A stretch of DNA of 17,025 nt from positions 1 through 17,025 of the forward strand of contig CALBSW010000133.1 in assembly GCA_937967465.1 (NCBI GenBank), written 5' to 3'. A model generated the notes under the pieces. The model did no database searches, was not told the origin of the DNA, and was given only the letters and a program-made list of their open reading frames with translations. A program made the position numbers and the translations under genes. This DNA is from an uncultured Flavobacteriales bacterium. GTDB taxonomy: Bacteria > Bacteroidota > Bacteroidia > Flavobacteriales_D > Sanyastnellaceae. Position 1 is the stretch's first letter; every line of letters starts with the position of its first letter. This document shows, piece after piece, positions 1 to 7,344 of the stretch.

Positions 1-50
1 GCGAAGCTCACGATGAGCATCGCGAAGACCAAGGTGTAGAGGTGCTTCAT
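1..50 (-). CDS. N-terminus of a secreted or membrane protein (partial)
   Basis: An ATG on the minus strand (50 to 48) opens a frame that runs off the left edge. The 16 complete codons read MKHLYTLVFAMLIVSF: a Lys/His-containing start followed by an unbroken hydrophobic run, as in a Sec signal peptide or a first membrane helix. It begins 69 nt after the gcvP stop on the same strand, so it may be read from its own promoter or by read-through from gcvP. A weak -7-like sequence, TATATTCG, lies in that gap. The mature protein is outside the window, so no function can be given. An exported protein is plausible, but a chance hydrophobic start cannot be excluded from 16 codons. Confidence 0.5.
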   Translation of the reverse strand, partial: MKHLYTLVFAMLIVSF

Positions 51-119
51 ATTGTGTGGTGTTGGATTCGTAGCGGCGAATATAGTCCGCGCAACCACAC
101 CGCACCTAGACCGGGTCTG

Positions 120-2984
120 TCAGACGCTCAGGGGCTCCGTGTACAGCTCGACGCTCGGGCACGTGCAGACCAAGTTGCGATCGCCATGCGCATTGTCCAC
201 CCGTGCCACGGAGGGCCAGAATTTCCGCTCCCGCATCACAGGGACGGGGTACGCTGCCTCTTCGCGGGTGTAGGCGTGGTGCCACTCCGTCGCCGTCAAT
301 TCCGCCGCGGTGTGGGGAGACATCCGAACCGGGTTGTCCTCGCGGTCGAACCGACCTTCCTCAATGGCGCGAATCTCCTCGCGGATGGCCATCATCGCCT
401 CCGCAAACCGGTCCAATTCGTCCAGGCTCTCGCTCTCCGTCGGCTCCACCATCAAGGTGCCCGCCACCGGCCAACTGACCGTCGGCGCGTGGAATCCGTA
501 ATCGATGAGGCGCTTCGCGATGTCCGTCACTTCGATGCCGGCGCTCTGCTTGAACGGACGGCAATCCAAGATCATTTCGTGGGCCACATTGCCCGCATTG
601 CCCTTGTAGAGGACGTCGTAATGGCCCTCCAACCGCGCCCGCAGGTAGTTGGCGTTGAGGATGGCCACCTCCGTGCTCCGCTTGAGTCCGCGTGGACCCA
701 GCAAACGGATGTAGGCGTACGAGATCAAATGGATCAATGCACTGCCGAACGGCGCTGCGCTGACCGGATCGATGCCCTGCTCTCCGCCCACCGCATCCAG
801 CGGATGGCCCGGCAGGAAGGGCACCAGGTGCTCGGCAACCCCAATGGGGCCCACGCCCGGTCCACCACCGCCGTGCGGGATGGCGAACGTCTTGTGCAGG
901 TTGAGGTGGCAGACATCCGCGCCAATGCGACCCGGGCTGGTCAAGCCCACCTGTGCATTCATGTTGGCGCCATCCATGTAGATCTGGCCGCCGTGTTCGT
1001 GCACGGTTTTGGTGACCTCGAGAATGTGGTCTTCGAACACCCCGTGCGTCGACGGGTAGGTGATCATCAATGCCCCGAGGTTGTCAGCGTGCTCCGCCGC
1101 CTTCTCCTTGAGCTCGTCCAGGTTGATGTTGCCGTGCTTGTCGCAACCGACCACCACGACCTTCATGCCGCACATGACGGCAGATGCCGGGTTCGTGCCG
1201 TGGGCAGAGGAAGGAATGAGGCAGATGTTCCGGTGCGACTCACCGCGAGACGCGTGGTATGCGCGGATGACCAGCAATCCCGTGTACTCGCCTTGCGCAC
1301 CGCTGTTGGGCTGCAGGCTCATGCCCGCAAAACCGGTGATCTCACTGAGGTACTGCTCGAGGTCCCGGACCATTTCCCGGGTCCCCGCCGCTTGGGCCGG
1401 AGGACAGAAGGGATGCAACTGGGCGAATTCCGCCCAACCAATCGGCAGAAGCTGTGTCGCCGCATTGAGCTTCATGGTGCAGGACCCCAGCGGAATCATG
1501 GCGTGGGTCAACGACAAATCCTTGTTCTCGAGGTGCTTCAGGTACCGCATCATCGCCGTCTCCGAGCGGTGGCTGTTGAAGACGGGGTGGTTCAGGTAAT
1601 CCACCGGACGGACCTGGTCTGCAATGGGCGAAGCGGCCACGTTGGCACCCGGCGCGGGGACGGTCTGGAAACCGAGCACCTCACAGAGGTCGCTGAAGTC
1701 TTCGGGCAGCGTGCATTCGTGGAAAGCGACGCCGACATGAACCCCGTCGGGGAAGTAGCGGAGGTTGATGCGCTTGCGTTCGGCACGCTCGATGACCGCC
1801 CCCATGTCTTCGATGGCAAACACCACGGTATCGAAGAAGCGGTCATGCACCGGAGGACAGCCCGCCGCTGTGCCCGCTTCGGCCAAAGCAATGGCCAAGC
1901 CGTGGATGCGCTCGGAAATGGTGCGCAGTCCCTGCGGCCCATGGTAGACGGCGTAGCTGCTCGCCATCACGGCCAACAGGCTCTGGGCTGTGCAGATGTT
2001 GGAAGTCGCCTTGTCCCGGCGGATGTGCTGCTCTCGGGTTTGGAGCGCCATGCGGTAGGCCATCTTGCCATTCCGGTCCACGGAGGCACCGATGACACGG
2101 CCAGGCACATTGCGCTTGTAGTCCAGACGGGTGGCGAAGAACGCGGCATGCGGGCCGCCATATCCCATGGGCACCCCGAAGCGCTGGCTGTTTCCAACCA
2201 CCACGTCCGCTCCCATGGAACCGGGGCTGGCCACCAACGCGCACGCCATCAAATCCGTGGCCACGACCACGCGGATGTCGCGCTCGTGCGCCTGGGCAAT
2301 GGTGTCCGCCAAAGGCTCCACCCGGCCGCGGTCGTCCGGGTACTGCACCATCATGCCGAAGGTGCGCTCGTCCAACTGCAGGTCCGCATCGGGGCGCTGC
2401 TCGATGTCGATGCCCAAGTGTTCAGCGCGGGACCGCAATACGGCCCAGGTCTGGGTGAAGACACCATCGGACACCACGAAGCGGTTGACTCCGGCCTTGG
2501 CCGCCTTCCGGCTGCGCGCATTGAACAGCATGGTCATGGCCTCCGCCGCCGCCGTGGCCTCATCGAGCAGGCTGGCATTGGCCAACTCCATTCCCGTGAG
2601 GTCACAGACCATGGTCTGGAAATTCATCAACGCCTCCAATCGCCCTTGGGCAATCTCCGCTTGATAGGGAGTGTACGCCGTGTACCACCCCGGATTCTCC
2701 AGCACATTGCGGCGGATCACACTGGGCACCTCTGTGGGGTGGTATCCCATGCCGATGTGGTTGCGATACAAGGTGTTTTTGGCCGCAATGCGGTCGATGT
2801 GTTCGAGGTAGGCACTCTCAGACATCGCCTCGGGCAACTCCATGAGCGCATCGCTCAGGATGGCTTGGGGCACGGTGCGGGCAATCAAGGCGGCCATGGA
2901 GTCATGACCGGTGGCGGACAGCATGTGCTGTTGCTCTTCATCTCGCGGGCCGATGTGGCGCTGGTCGAACGTTGCGGATGCCAT
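120..2984 (-). CDS. gcvP: Glycine dehydrogenase (aminomethyl-transferring), P-protein
   Basis: P-protein of the glycine cleavage system. It decarboxylates glycine with PLP and passes the aminomethyl group to lipoyl-GcvH in the cytosol, feeding one-carbon units to folate. The 954 aa match the fused single-chain form (E. coli about 957 aa), not the split two-subunit form. The N-terminal half opens with TFDQRHIGP and has GMGYHPTEVP near residue 80. The C-terminal half carries SAHGTNPAS, YMDGANMNAQVG and HLNLHKTFAIPHGGGGPG, where Lys698 is the expected PLP lysine next to the glycine-rich loop. I chose the ATG at 2984. The frame stays open to a TTG at 3008, but that codon lies inside a -7 promoter element, so it would not be within the transcript. 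gcvT and gcvH are not in the window, so the system is dispersed. The gene is divergent from the UbiA-like gene. Identification is secure. Confidence 0.97.
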   Translation of the reverse strand: MASATFDQRHIGPRDEEQQHMLSATGHDSMAALIARTVPQAILSDALMELPEAMSESAYLEHIDRIAAKNTLYRNHIGMGYHPTEVPSVIRRNVLENPGWYTAYTPYQAEIAQGRLEALMNFQTMVCDLTGMELANASLLDEATAAAEAMTMLFNARSRKAAKAGVNRFVVSDGVFTQTWAVLRSRAEHLGIDIEQRPDADLQLDERTFGMMVQYPDDRGRVEPLADTIAQAHERDIRVVVATDLMACALVASPGSMGADVVVGNSQRFGVPMGYGGPHAAFFATRLDYKRNVPGRVIGASVDRNGKMAYRMALQTREQHIRRDKATSNICTAQSLLAVMASSYAVYHGPQGLRTISERIHGLAIALAEAGTAAGCPPVHDRFFDTVVFAIEDMGAVIERAERKRINLRYFPDGVHVGVAFHECTLPEDFSDLCEVLGFQTVPAPGANVAASPIADQVRPVDYLNHPVFNSHRSETAMMRYLKHLENKDLSLTHAMIPLGSCTMKLNAATQLLPIGWAEFAQLHPFCPPAQAAGTREMVRDLEQYLSEITGFAGMSLQPNSGAQGEYTGLLVIRAYHASRGESHRNICLIPSSAHGTNPASAVMCGMKVVVVGCDKHGNINLDELKEKAAEHADNLGALMITYPSTHGVFEDHILEVTKTVHEHGGQIYMDGANMNAQVGLTSPGRIGADVCHLNLHKTFAIPHGGGGPGVGPIGVAEHLVPFLPGHPLDAVGGEQGIDPVSAAPFGSALIHLISYAYIRLLGPRGLKRSTEVAILNANYLRARLEGHYDVLYKGNAGNVAHEMILDCRPFKQSAGIEVTDIAKRLIDYGFHAPTVSWPVAGTLMVEPTESESLDELDRFAEAMMAIREEIRAIEEGRFDREDNPVRMSPHTAAELTATEWHHAYTREEAAYPVPVMRERKFWPSVARVDNAHGDRNLVCTCPSVELYTEPLSV

Positions 2985-3005
2985 GTTGACGTACGGATTA
3001 AAGGA

Positions 3006-3013
3006 CAAAAGTA
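3006..3013 (-). promoter_or_regulatory. -7 promoter element upstream of gcvP
   Basis: The minus strand reads TACTTTTG, an exact match to the Bacteroidota consensus TAnnTTTG. It ends 21 nt before the gcvP ATG, giving a short leader. No clear -33 TTG is present at the usual spacing; that position falls in the loop and right arm of the adjacent inverted repeat. The match is seen directly; promoter activity is inferred. Confidence 0.6.
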
Positions 3014-3022
3014 GAACCTCAC

Positions 3023-3045
3023 AACACCCTTTGCGTCAGGGTGTT
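3023..3045. repeat. Perfect inverted repeat in the gcvP / UbiA-like divergent promoter region
   Basis: AACACCCT (3023-3030) and AGGGTGTT (3038-3045) are perfect reverse complements separated by 7 nt. The repeat lies between two divergent genes, just upstream of the gcvP -7 element and across the -33/spacer region of the candidate plus-strand promoter. That placement suits a dimeric regulator's operator better than a terminator, because no T-run follows on either strand and no transcript is expected to end here. No regulator is known from the sequence. Confidence 0.5.
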
Positions 3046-3058
3046 CATAATCGTTTTG
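3031..3058 (+). promoter_or_regulatory. Candidate promoter for the UbiA-like gene
   Basis: TTG at 3031-3033 is followed after 17 nt by TCGTTTTG at 3051-3058, one mismatch from TAnnTTTG. The predicted start of transcription leaves a leader of roughly 20-25 nt before the GTG at 3087. The TTG lies in the loop of the inverted repeat. The evidence is moderate: the spacing is acceptable but the -7 box is imperfect. Confidence 0.35.
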
Positions 3059-3086
3059 TACCTGTGGGCTACTCTAATTTCCCCGC

Positions 3087-3959
3087 GTGAACACGCGCAC
3101 CCTGCTCTGGTCCAACGCCATCATCTCCCTTGCAGCTGGAGCGTGCGTCCTGACCACCTTGCAACTGTCGGGCATGAGCTGGCCCTTGAGGGGCACGACG
3201 GCTTTCGCGTGGGGACTTTCCGCAGCCACCTGGTGCGCCTACAGTTGGCAGCGCCACATCAAGTCCACCCGCGAACGCGGCCTTCGCCCTCAGCACCGGA
3301 CTTGGCAGCAACGGCATGCACGACGCCTCCGGGCCACGGCCCTGTTTTTGTTGCCGGTTGCCTCCGGTCCCGTGTGGCTCACCTGGACAGCGGGCGGTGG
3401 CCCCTGGGTCACGGGGCAACCCGGATTGTGGTTGCTGGTATTGGCCGCCGGGGGCATCACCGCGTTGTATGCTGGTCTCCCTGGCGCCGGTGGCCGGCGA
3501 CGTGCCCTGCGCCGCATTCCGGGGCTGAAAATGCTGTGGATCGCCGGCACCTGGGCCGTGCTCTCCGCCCTGTGGCCCATCTGGTGGAATGCCCTGCAGC
3601 AAAGCCTGCCCTTGCCCGCATCCTCCTGGTGGTTGGCCCTCGAACGCGCGCTGGTGATTGCCGCCCTCACCCTGCCCTTCGACCTCCGCGACCGCCATTG
3701 GGATTCACAGGAGATGCGGACTTGGCCCCAATGGCTGGGCACATCGGGCACCCGAATGCTGGGCTTGGCTTTCCTGGTCGGCGCCGTGGCTGTCCGCATG
3801 GTCGGACTGGGGCAAACCGCAATGGCCTGCGCGGCCCTGTTGCCCATGGCCCTGGCCGTCGGGAGTGCCAAAGAAGACCGGGAAGCCGGCTATTTCGTCC
3901 TGCTCGACGCTGCCCTCATCGCCGATGCGGTATGGCTCTCAGTGGGCTTGCCGGGCTGA
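3087..3959 (+). CDS. UbiA-superfamily-like polytopic membrane protein
   Basis: 290 aa, strongly hydrophobic, with about eight likely membrane helices rich in Trp, Leu and Ala. UbiA prenyltransferases attach prenyl chains to aromatic acceptors in the inner membrane, using two Asp-rich motifs that bind Mg-diphosphate. Here the second motif is recognisable as PFDLRDRHWD (Asp199, Asp202, Asp206), preceded by the UbiA-like stretch RIPGLKMLWIAGTW near residue 143. The usual first motif (N/DxxDxxxD) is replaced by AYSWQRHIKST around residues 51-61, with no Asp. The protein may therefore be a divergent UbiA relative without standard prenyltransferase activity. GTG is the start because no ATG lies nearby and it fits the candidate promoter; there is no Shine-Dalgarno sequence. 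It converges on hemL with 6 nt between stops. The fold is moderately secure, the substrate unknown. Confidence 0.7.
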   Translation: MNTRTLLWSNAIISLAAGACVLTTLQLSGMSWPLRGTTAFAWGLSAATWCAYSWQRHIKSTRERGLRPQHRTWQQRHARRLRATALFLLPVASGPVWLTWTAGGGPWVTGQPGLWLLVLAAGGITALYAGLPGAGGRRRALRRIPGLKMLWIAGTWAVLSALWPIWWNALQQSLPLPASSWWLALERALVIAALTLPFDLRDRHWDSQEMRTWPQWLGTSGTRMLGLAFLVGAVAVRMVGLGQTAMACAALLPMALAVGSAKEDREAGYFVLLDAALIADAVWLSVGLPG

Positions 3960-3965
3960 TGCCCC

Positions 3966-5273
3966 TCAGCCGAAGACGGCATCGAGGGCATCCGTGAAGG
4001 CGGACGCCGCCTCATCGATCACCGCATCGCTGTGCGCGGCCGACACGAAGCCCACTTCGTAGCCGGACGGTCCGAGGTAGACCCCACGCTCCAGAAGTGC
4101 ACCGTGCAACTTGGTGAAATGGGCCATGCTGTCGGCGTCAATCTCGCTGCTGCGGCGGATGTGAATCTGGTCACTGAAGGCCAGCCAGAAAATGCTGCCC
4201 CGTGTGAAAATCCGGAGGGGTTGTCCCTTGCGCTCAGCGTGCGCCAGAATGGGGTCCACCAATCGGCGCGTCCGGCGCTCCTGATCTTCGTAAAAGCCCG
4301 GCTGGAGGCAGACCGACAATTGTCCGGCTCCGGCCGCCATGGCCACAGGGTTGCCGCTCAATGTGCCCGCTTGGTAGACCGGACCCACCGGCGCGACGTG
4401 GTCCATGATTTCAGCGGACGCCGCATAGGCCCCCACCGGCATGCCCCCACCGATGATCTTGCCGAAGGCCATGACATCCGGTCGGATGCCGTAATACTCC
4501 GCTGCGCCGCCGAAGGCGACCCGGAATCCGCTGATGACCTCATCGAACAGCAGCAGGACGCCATACTTGTCGCACAGGTCCCGCACACCTTGAAGGAAGG
4601 ACGGGTCCTGGATGAGCAATCCGTTGTTGGCTGGAATTGGTTCGATGGCGACCACGGCCAAATCGTCAGCATGCTCCTTCATGGTGGCCTCGAGGGCATC
4701 GAGGTCATTCAATGGCAGCACCAATGTCTCGCGGGCATAGGCCTCCGGAACACCAGCGGAAGTGGACGTTCCCAAGGTGGCGAGGCCACTGCCGGCCTTC
4801 ACGAGGAGCGCGTCCACGTGACCGTGATAACACCCCTCAAACTTGAGAATCTTGGTCTTTCCCGTCACACCCCGCGCCAAACGGATGGCGCTCATGGCGG
4901 CCTCCGTTCCGCTGGAGACGAAGCGGATCCGCTCCGCGTAGGGATGGTGGTCGAGGATCATCCCTCCGAGCTCATTCTCGAGGCGGGTCGGGGTTCCAAA
5001 CGAGGTGCCGTCGGCCACCGCTTTCAAGATGCGGTCCTGAACCACAGGGTGGGCATGTCCCAGAATGAGGGGCCCCCACGAGCAGCAGAAATCGATGTAA
5101 CGCTGGCCGTCCGCATCCCAGATGTGGGCGCCCTCGCCCCGATCGATGAAGAGCGGGGTGCCTCCGACCGCGCCGAAGGCACGAACCGGAGAGTTGACGC
5201 CGCCCGGGAAACGGGTCTGCGCTTCTGCAAACAAAGCGGCGCTCTTGGCGCGGGTGTGTGAGGTGCTGGCCAT
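3966..5273 (-). CDS. hemL: Glutamate-1-semialdehyde 2,1-aminomutase
   Basis: PLP enzyme that isomerises glutamate-1-semialdehyde to 5-aminolevulinate, the committed C5-pathway step to haem, in the cytosol. At 435 aa it has normal length. The start region has RFPGGVNSPVRAF, the classic HemL N-terminus. SGTEAAMSAIRLAR (from residue 121) is the cofactor-phosphate region, and FEGCYHGHVDALLVKAGSG follows. FDEVISGFRV holds Asp244, expected to contact the pyridine nitrogen. FGKIIGGGMPVGAY holds Lys272, the Schiff-base lysine. One departure is IEPIPANNGLL near residue 210, where textbook HemL reads more like EPVxGNMG; a HemL-like class III aminotransferase paralogue is the main alternative. ATG at 5273 is preceded by an exact -7 element at 13 nt. 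Other hem genes are not in the window. Confidence 0.88.
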   Translation of the reverse strand: MASTSHTRAKSAALFAEAQTRFPGGVNSPVRAFGAVGGTPLFIDRGEGAHIWDADGQRYIDFCCSWGPLILGHAHPVVQDRILKAVADGTSFGTPTRLENELGGMILDHHPYAERIRFVSSGTEAAMSAIRLARGVTGKTKILKFEGCYHGHVDALLVKAGSGLATLGTSTSAGVPEAYARETLVLPLNDLDALEATMKEHADDLAVVAIEPIPANNGLLIQDPSFLQGVRDLCDKYGVLLLFDEVISGFRVAFGGAAEYYGIRPDVMAFGKIIGGGMPVGAYAASAEIMDHVAPVGPVYQAGTLSGNPVAMAAGAGQLSVCLQPGFYEDQERRTRRLVDPILAHAERKGQPLRIFTRGSIFWLAFSDQIHIRRSSEIDADSMAHFTKLHGALLERGVYLGPSGYEVGFVSAAHSDAVIDEAASAFTDALDAVFG

Positions 5274-5286
5274 GGGAACTGGATGG

Positions 5287-5294
5287 CAAAATTA
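5287..5294 (-). promoter_or_regulatory. -7 promoter element upstream of hemL
   Basis: The minus strand reads TAATTTTG, an exact TAnnTTTG match ending 13 nt before the hemL ATG. No TTG is found 17-23 nt upstream. The identical octamer occurs upstream of secA. Confidence 0.6.
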
Positions 5295-5316
5295 GCGTCC
5301 ACCGCCGCCGGAACCG

Positions 5317-5324
5317 TTCCTTTG
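5317..5324 (+). promoter_or_regulatory. Possible -7 element for kynU
   Basis: TTCCTTTG differs from TAnnTTTG at one position and ends 22 nt before the ATG at 5347. It lies in the 73-nt gap between the divergent hemL and kynU starts. No -33 TTG is visible upstream on the plus strand, so this is a weak call. Confidence 0.3.
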
Positions 5325-5346
5325 TCGGCCAAGAACCGTGTCACCC

Positions 5347-6651
5347 ATGCCCTCTTCCATGTCGAATTGGACCCAAGCCACCGCTTTTCACGAAGAAGCT
5401 GCCCGCCTCGATGCAGCCGATCCGTTGGCCGCATTCCGCGCGCGCTTCCACATGCCCCAGCACGACGATCGGGACGCCCTGTATTTCACGGGCAACAGCC
5501 TGGGGCTGCAGCCGGTTGCCGCCGCAGAGTTCATCGAAGGGGAGCTCGAAGACTGGCGGAAGTTTGGGGTGGAAGGCCATTTCCATGGCCGGCGTCCATG
5601 GGTCGACTACCACAGTTTCGCCACGGAAGACCTCGCCGCCGTGGTGGGGGCCAAGCCGGTGGAAGTGGTGGCGATGAATGCCCTCACGGTCAACTTGCAC
5701 CTGCTGCTGATTTCCTTCTATCGGCCCGAAGGACAGCGCACCAAGCTCATGATCGAGGAAGGCGCCTTTCCGAGTGACCGGTATGCCGCCCTCTCCCAAC
5801 TCCGCCTGCACGGCCTCGACCCCGAGGAACACCTCATTGAACTCGCGCCACGCGAAGGCGAGCACACCTTGCGGCTGGAGGACATCGAAGCCAGAATCGC
5901 GGAAGAAGGCGACCAACTCGCATGCGTCATGCTGTGCGGGGTCCAGTATTACACCGGCCAATGGATGCCGATGCAACGCATCACCCAAGCCGCCCATGCC
6001 GTGGGCGCCACCTGCGGATTCGACCTCGCCCACGCCGTGGGCAACGTCCCCATGAAGCTCCACGAGTGGAACGTGGATTTCGCCTGCTGGTGCGGATACA
6101 AATACCTCAACGGTGGTCCCGGCTGCACGGCGGGCGCCTTCGTTCACGAACGCCATGCCGAGCGCCCCGATCTGCCCCGCTTGGAAGGATGGTGGGGCCA
6201 TTCGGCCAGCCGCCGCTTCCTGATGGAACCCGAATTCGACCTGATGCCCGGCGCGGAAGGATGGCAGACGTCCAACGCCCCCGTCATGAACATGGCTGCG
6301 CTGCTCGCTTCCCTGCGCGAATTCCGGGAAGCGGGGATGGACCGGCTTCGGGAGAAATCCCTGGCGCTCACCGCGTTCCTCGAGCGCGGCATCCACAGCG
6401 TCGCCGCCGCCACCGGCACACACCTCGACATCCTCACCCCCACCGACCCGGACGCCCGCGGCTGCCAGCTGAGCGTGGTGGCCCATGGGCACGGCAAGGC
6501 CCTCTTTGACCACCTGACACGGCACGGCGTCATCGTCGACTGGCGCGAGCCCGCCGTGATCCGCATGGCCCCCGTGCCGTTGTACAATCGGTTTGCAGAC
6601 GTGGCCGATTTCCTCGTCCTCCTCGAACAAGGCCTCCGCCAAGAGAAGTAG
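5347..6651 (+). CDS. kynU: Kynureninase
   Basis: PLP hydrolase that cleaves kynurenine to anthranilate and alanine, or 3-hydroxykynurenine to 3-hydroxyanthranilate, in tryptophan breakdown or quinolinate/NAD synthesis. From this ATG it is 434 aa, normal for the family. Diagnostic stretches are LYFTGNSLGLQP near the N-terminus, then FDLAHAVGN and CGYKYLNGGPG; the lysine of the last (Lys252 in this numbering) is the expected PLP Schiff-base residue. WWGHSASRRFLMEPEFD and GWQTSNAPV also fit. Three in-frame starts are possible: GTG 5338, ATG 5347 and ATG 5359. The last gives MSNWTQATAF and resembles relatives' N-termini equally well. No other kynurenine-pathway gene is visible. The potassium-channel regulator gene starts 9 nt after the stop, so the two are probably co-transcribed. 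Identification is secure; the start is uncertain by a few codons. Confidence 0.95.
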   Translation: MPSSMSNWTQATAFHEEAARLDAADPLAAFRARFHMPQHDDRDALYFTGNSLGLQPVAAAEFIEGELEDWRKFGVEGHFHGRRPWVDYHSFATEDLAAVVGAKPVEVVAMNALTVNLHLLLISFYRPEGQRTKLMIEEGAFPSDRYAALSQLRLHGLDPEEHLIELAPREGEHTLRLEDIEARIAEEGDQLACVMLCGVQYYTGQWMPMQRITQAAHAVGATCGFDLAHAVGNVPMKLHEWNVDFACWCGYKYLNGGPGCTAGAFVHERHAERPDLPRLEGWWGHSASRRFLMEPEFDLMPGAEGWQTSNAPVMNMAALLASLREFREAGMDRLREKSLALTAFLERGIHSVAAATGTHLDILTPTDPDARGCQLSVVAHGHGKALFDHLTRHGVIVDWREPAVIRMAPVPLYNRFADVADFLVLLEQGLRQEK

Positions 6652-6660
6652 ATTGCAGTC

Positions 6661-7344
6661 ATGAAGAGCATGCGCTACGTGGTCATCGGCATCGGCAAGT
6701 ACGGTTCCCGCATTGCCACCGAAATGGCCGGCCGCGGTGCCGAAGTCTTCGCCATCGACAACGTGGAAGAACGCGTCGAGCAAGTGGCGGACGATGTGGC
6801 CCTCGCCATCACCATGGACTCGACCGACGCCAAGGCCCTCAAGGGCCAGAAGCTGGAAGAAATGGACGCCGCCGTCGTCGCCATCGGAGAGAATTTCGAA
6901 GCCACCGTCCTGACGACGCTGAACCTGATGGACCTGGGCATTCCCCGCGTCATCGTGCGGGCCTCCGGACGCCACCAGGAACGCATCCTCCGAAAGTTGG
7001 GCATCCAAGAAATCCTCGCTCCCGAGACCGAGTTCGCCAGCCTCGTGGCGGAGCGGCTGATGAACCCCAACCTGCGCGGATTCCTCGAATTGCCGGACGA
7101 TTACGAAATCGCCGAAATCCAGGCGCCCGCAGGCTGCGTTGGCCGGACCCTCGGCGACATTGACCTGACCAACCGGTACGAACTCCGGCTCATCACCATT
7201 CGCCGCACCTACACCGAACAGGGCGAGGATGCGGAACACCTCATCGGCATTCCCAGACCGGACACCACGGTGCAACAAACCGACACCTTGGTGGTGTTCG
7301 GCACGCTGGGCAACGTGAACCGGTTGTTGGAAGTCAACGAATGA
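6661..7344 (+). CDS. KtrA/TrkA-type RCK-domain regulator of potassium uptake
   Basis: Cytosolic gating subunit of a Ktr/Trk potassium transporter; such rings bind nucleotides and open or close a membrane partner (KtrB/TrkH). The 227 aa match single-RCK KtrA (about 220 aa), not the duplicated 450-aa TrkA. The N-terminal Rossmann part has VVIGIGKYGSRIA (GxGxxG at residues 10-15) with Asp33 at the end of the second strand for ribose binding. The C-terminal RCK_C lobe spans about residues 140-225 (from LPDDYEIAEIQAPAG). The membrane partner is not in the window. It sits 9 nt after kynU with no terminator between them, so it is probably the second gene of that unit, an unexpected pairing. Its last 11 nt overlap the end of the convergent T9SS gene. 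ATG 6670 is a possible alternative start. Confidence 0.9.
   Translation: MKSMRYVVIGIGKYGSRIATEMAGRGAEVFAIDNVEERVEQVADDVALAITMDSTDAKALKGQKLEEMDAAVVAIGENFEATVLTTLNLMDLGIPRVIVRASGRHQERILRKLGIQEILAPETEFASLVAERLMNPNLRGFLELPDDYEIAEIQAPAGCVGRTLGDIDLTNRYELRLITIRRTYTEQGEDAEHLIGIPRPDTTVQQTDTLVVFGTLGNVNRLLEVNE

Noticed and set aside
108..118. AGACC-G-GGTCT palindrome downstream of gcvP as a terminator
   Set aside because: Short stem with a 1-nt centre and no T-run.
42..3014. 990-codon open frame on the plus strand, antisense to gcvP
   Set aside because: It mirrors gcvP codon by codon, is rich in Arg, His and Gly, and has no recognisable domain. Long antisense frames are expected opposite GC-rich genes.
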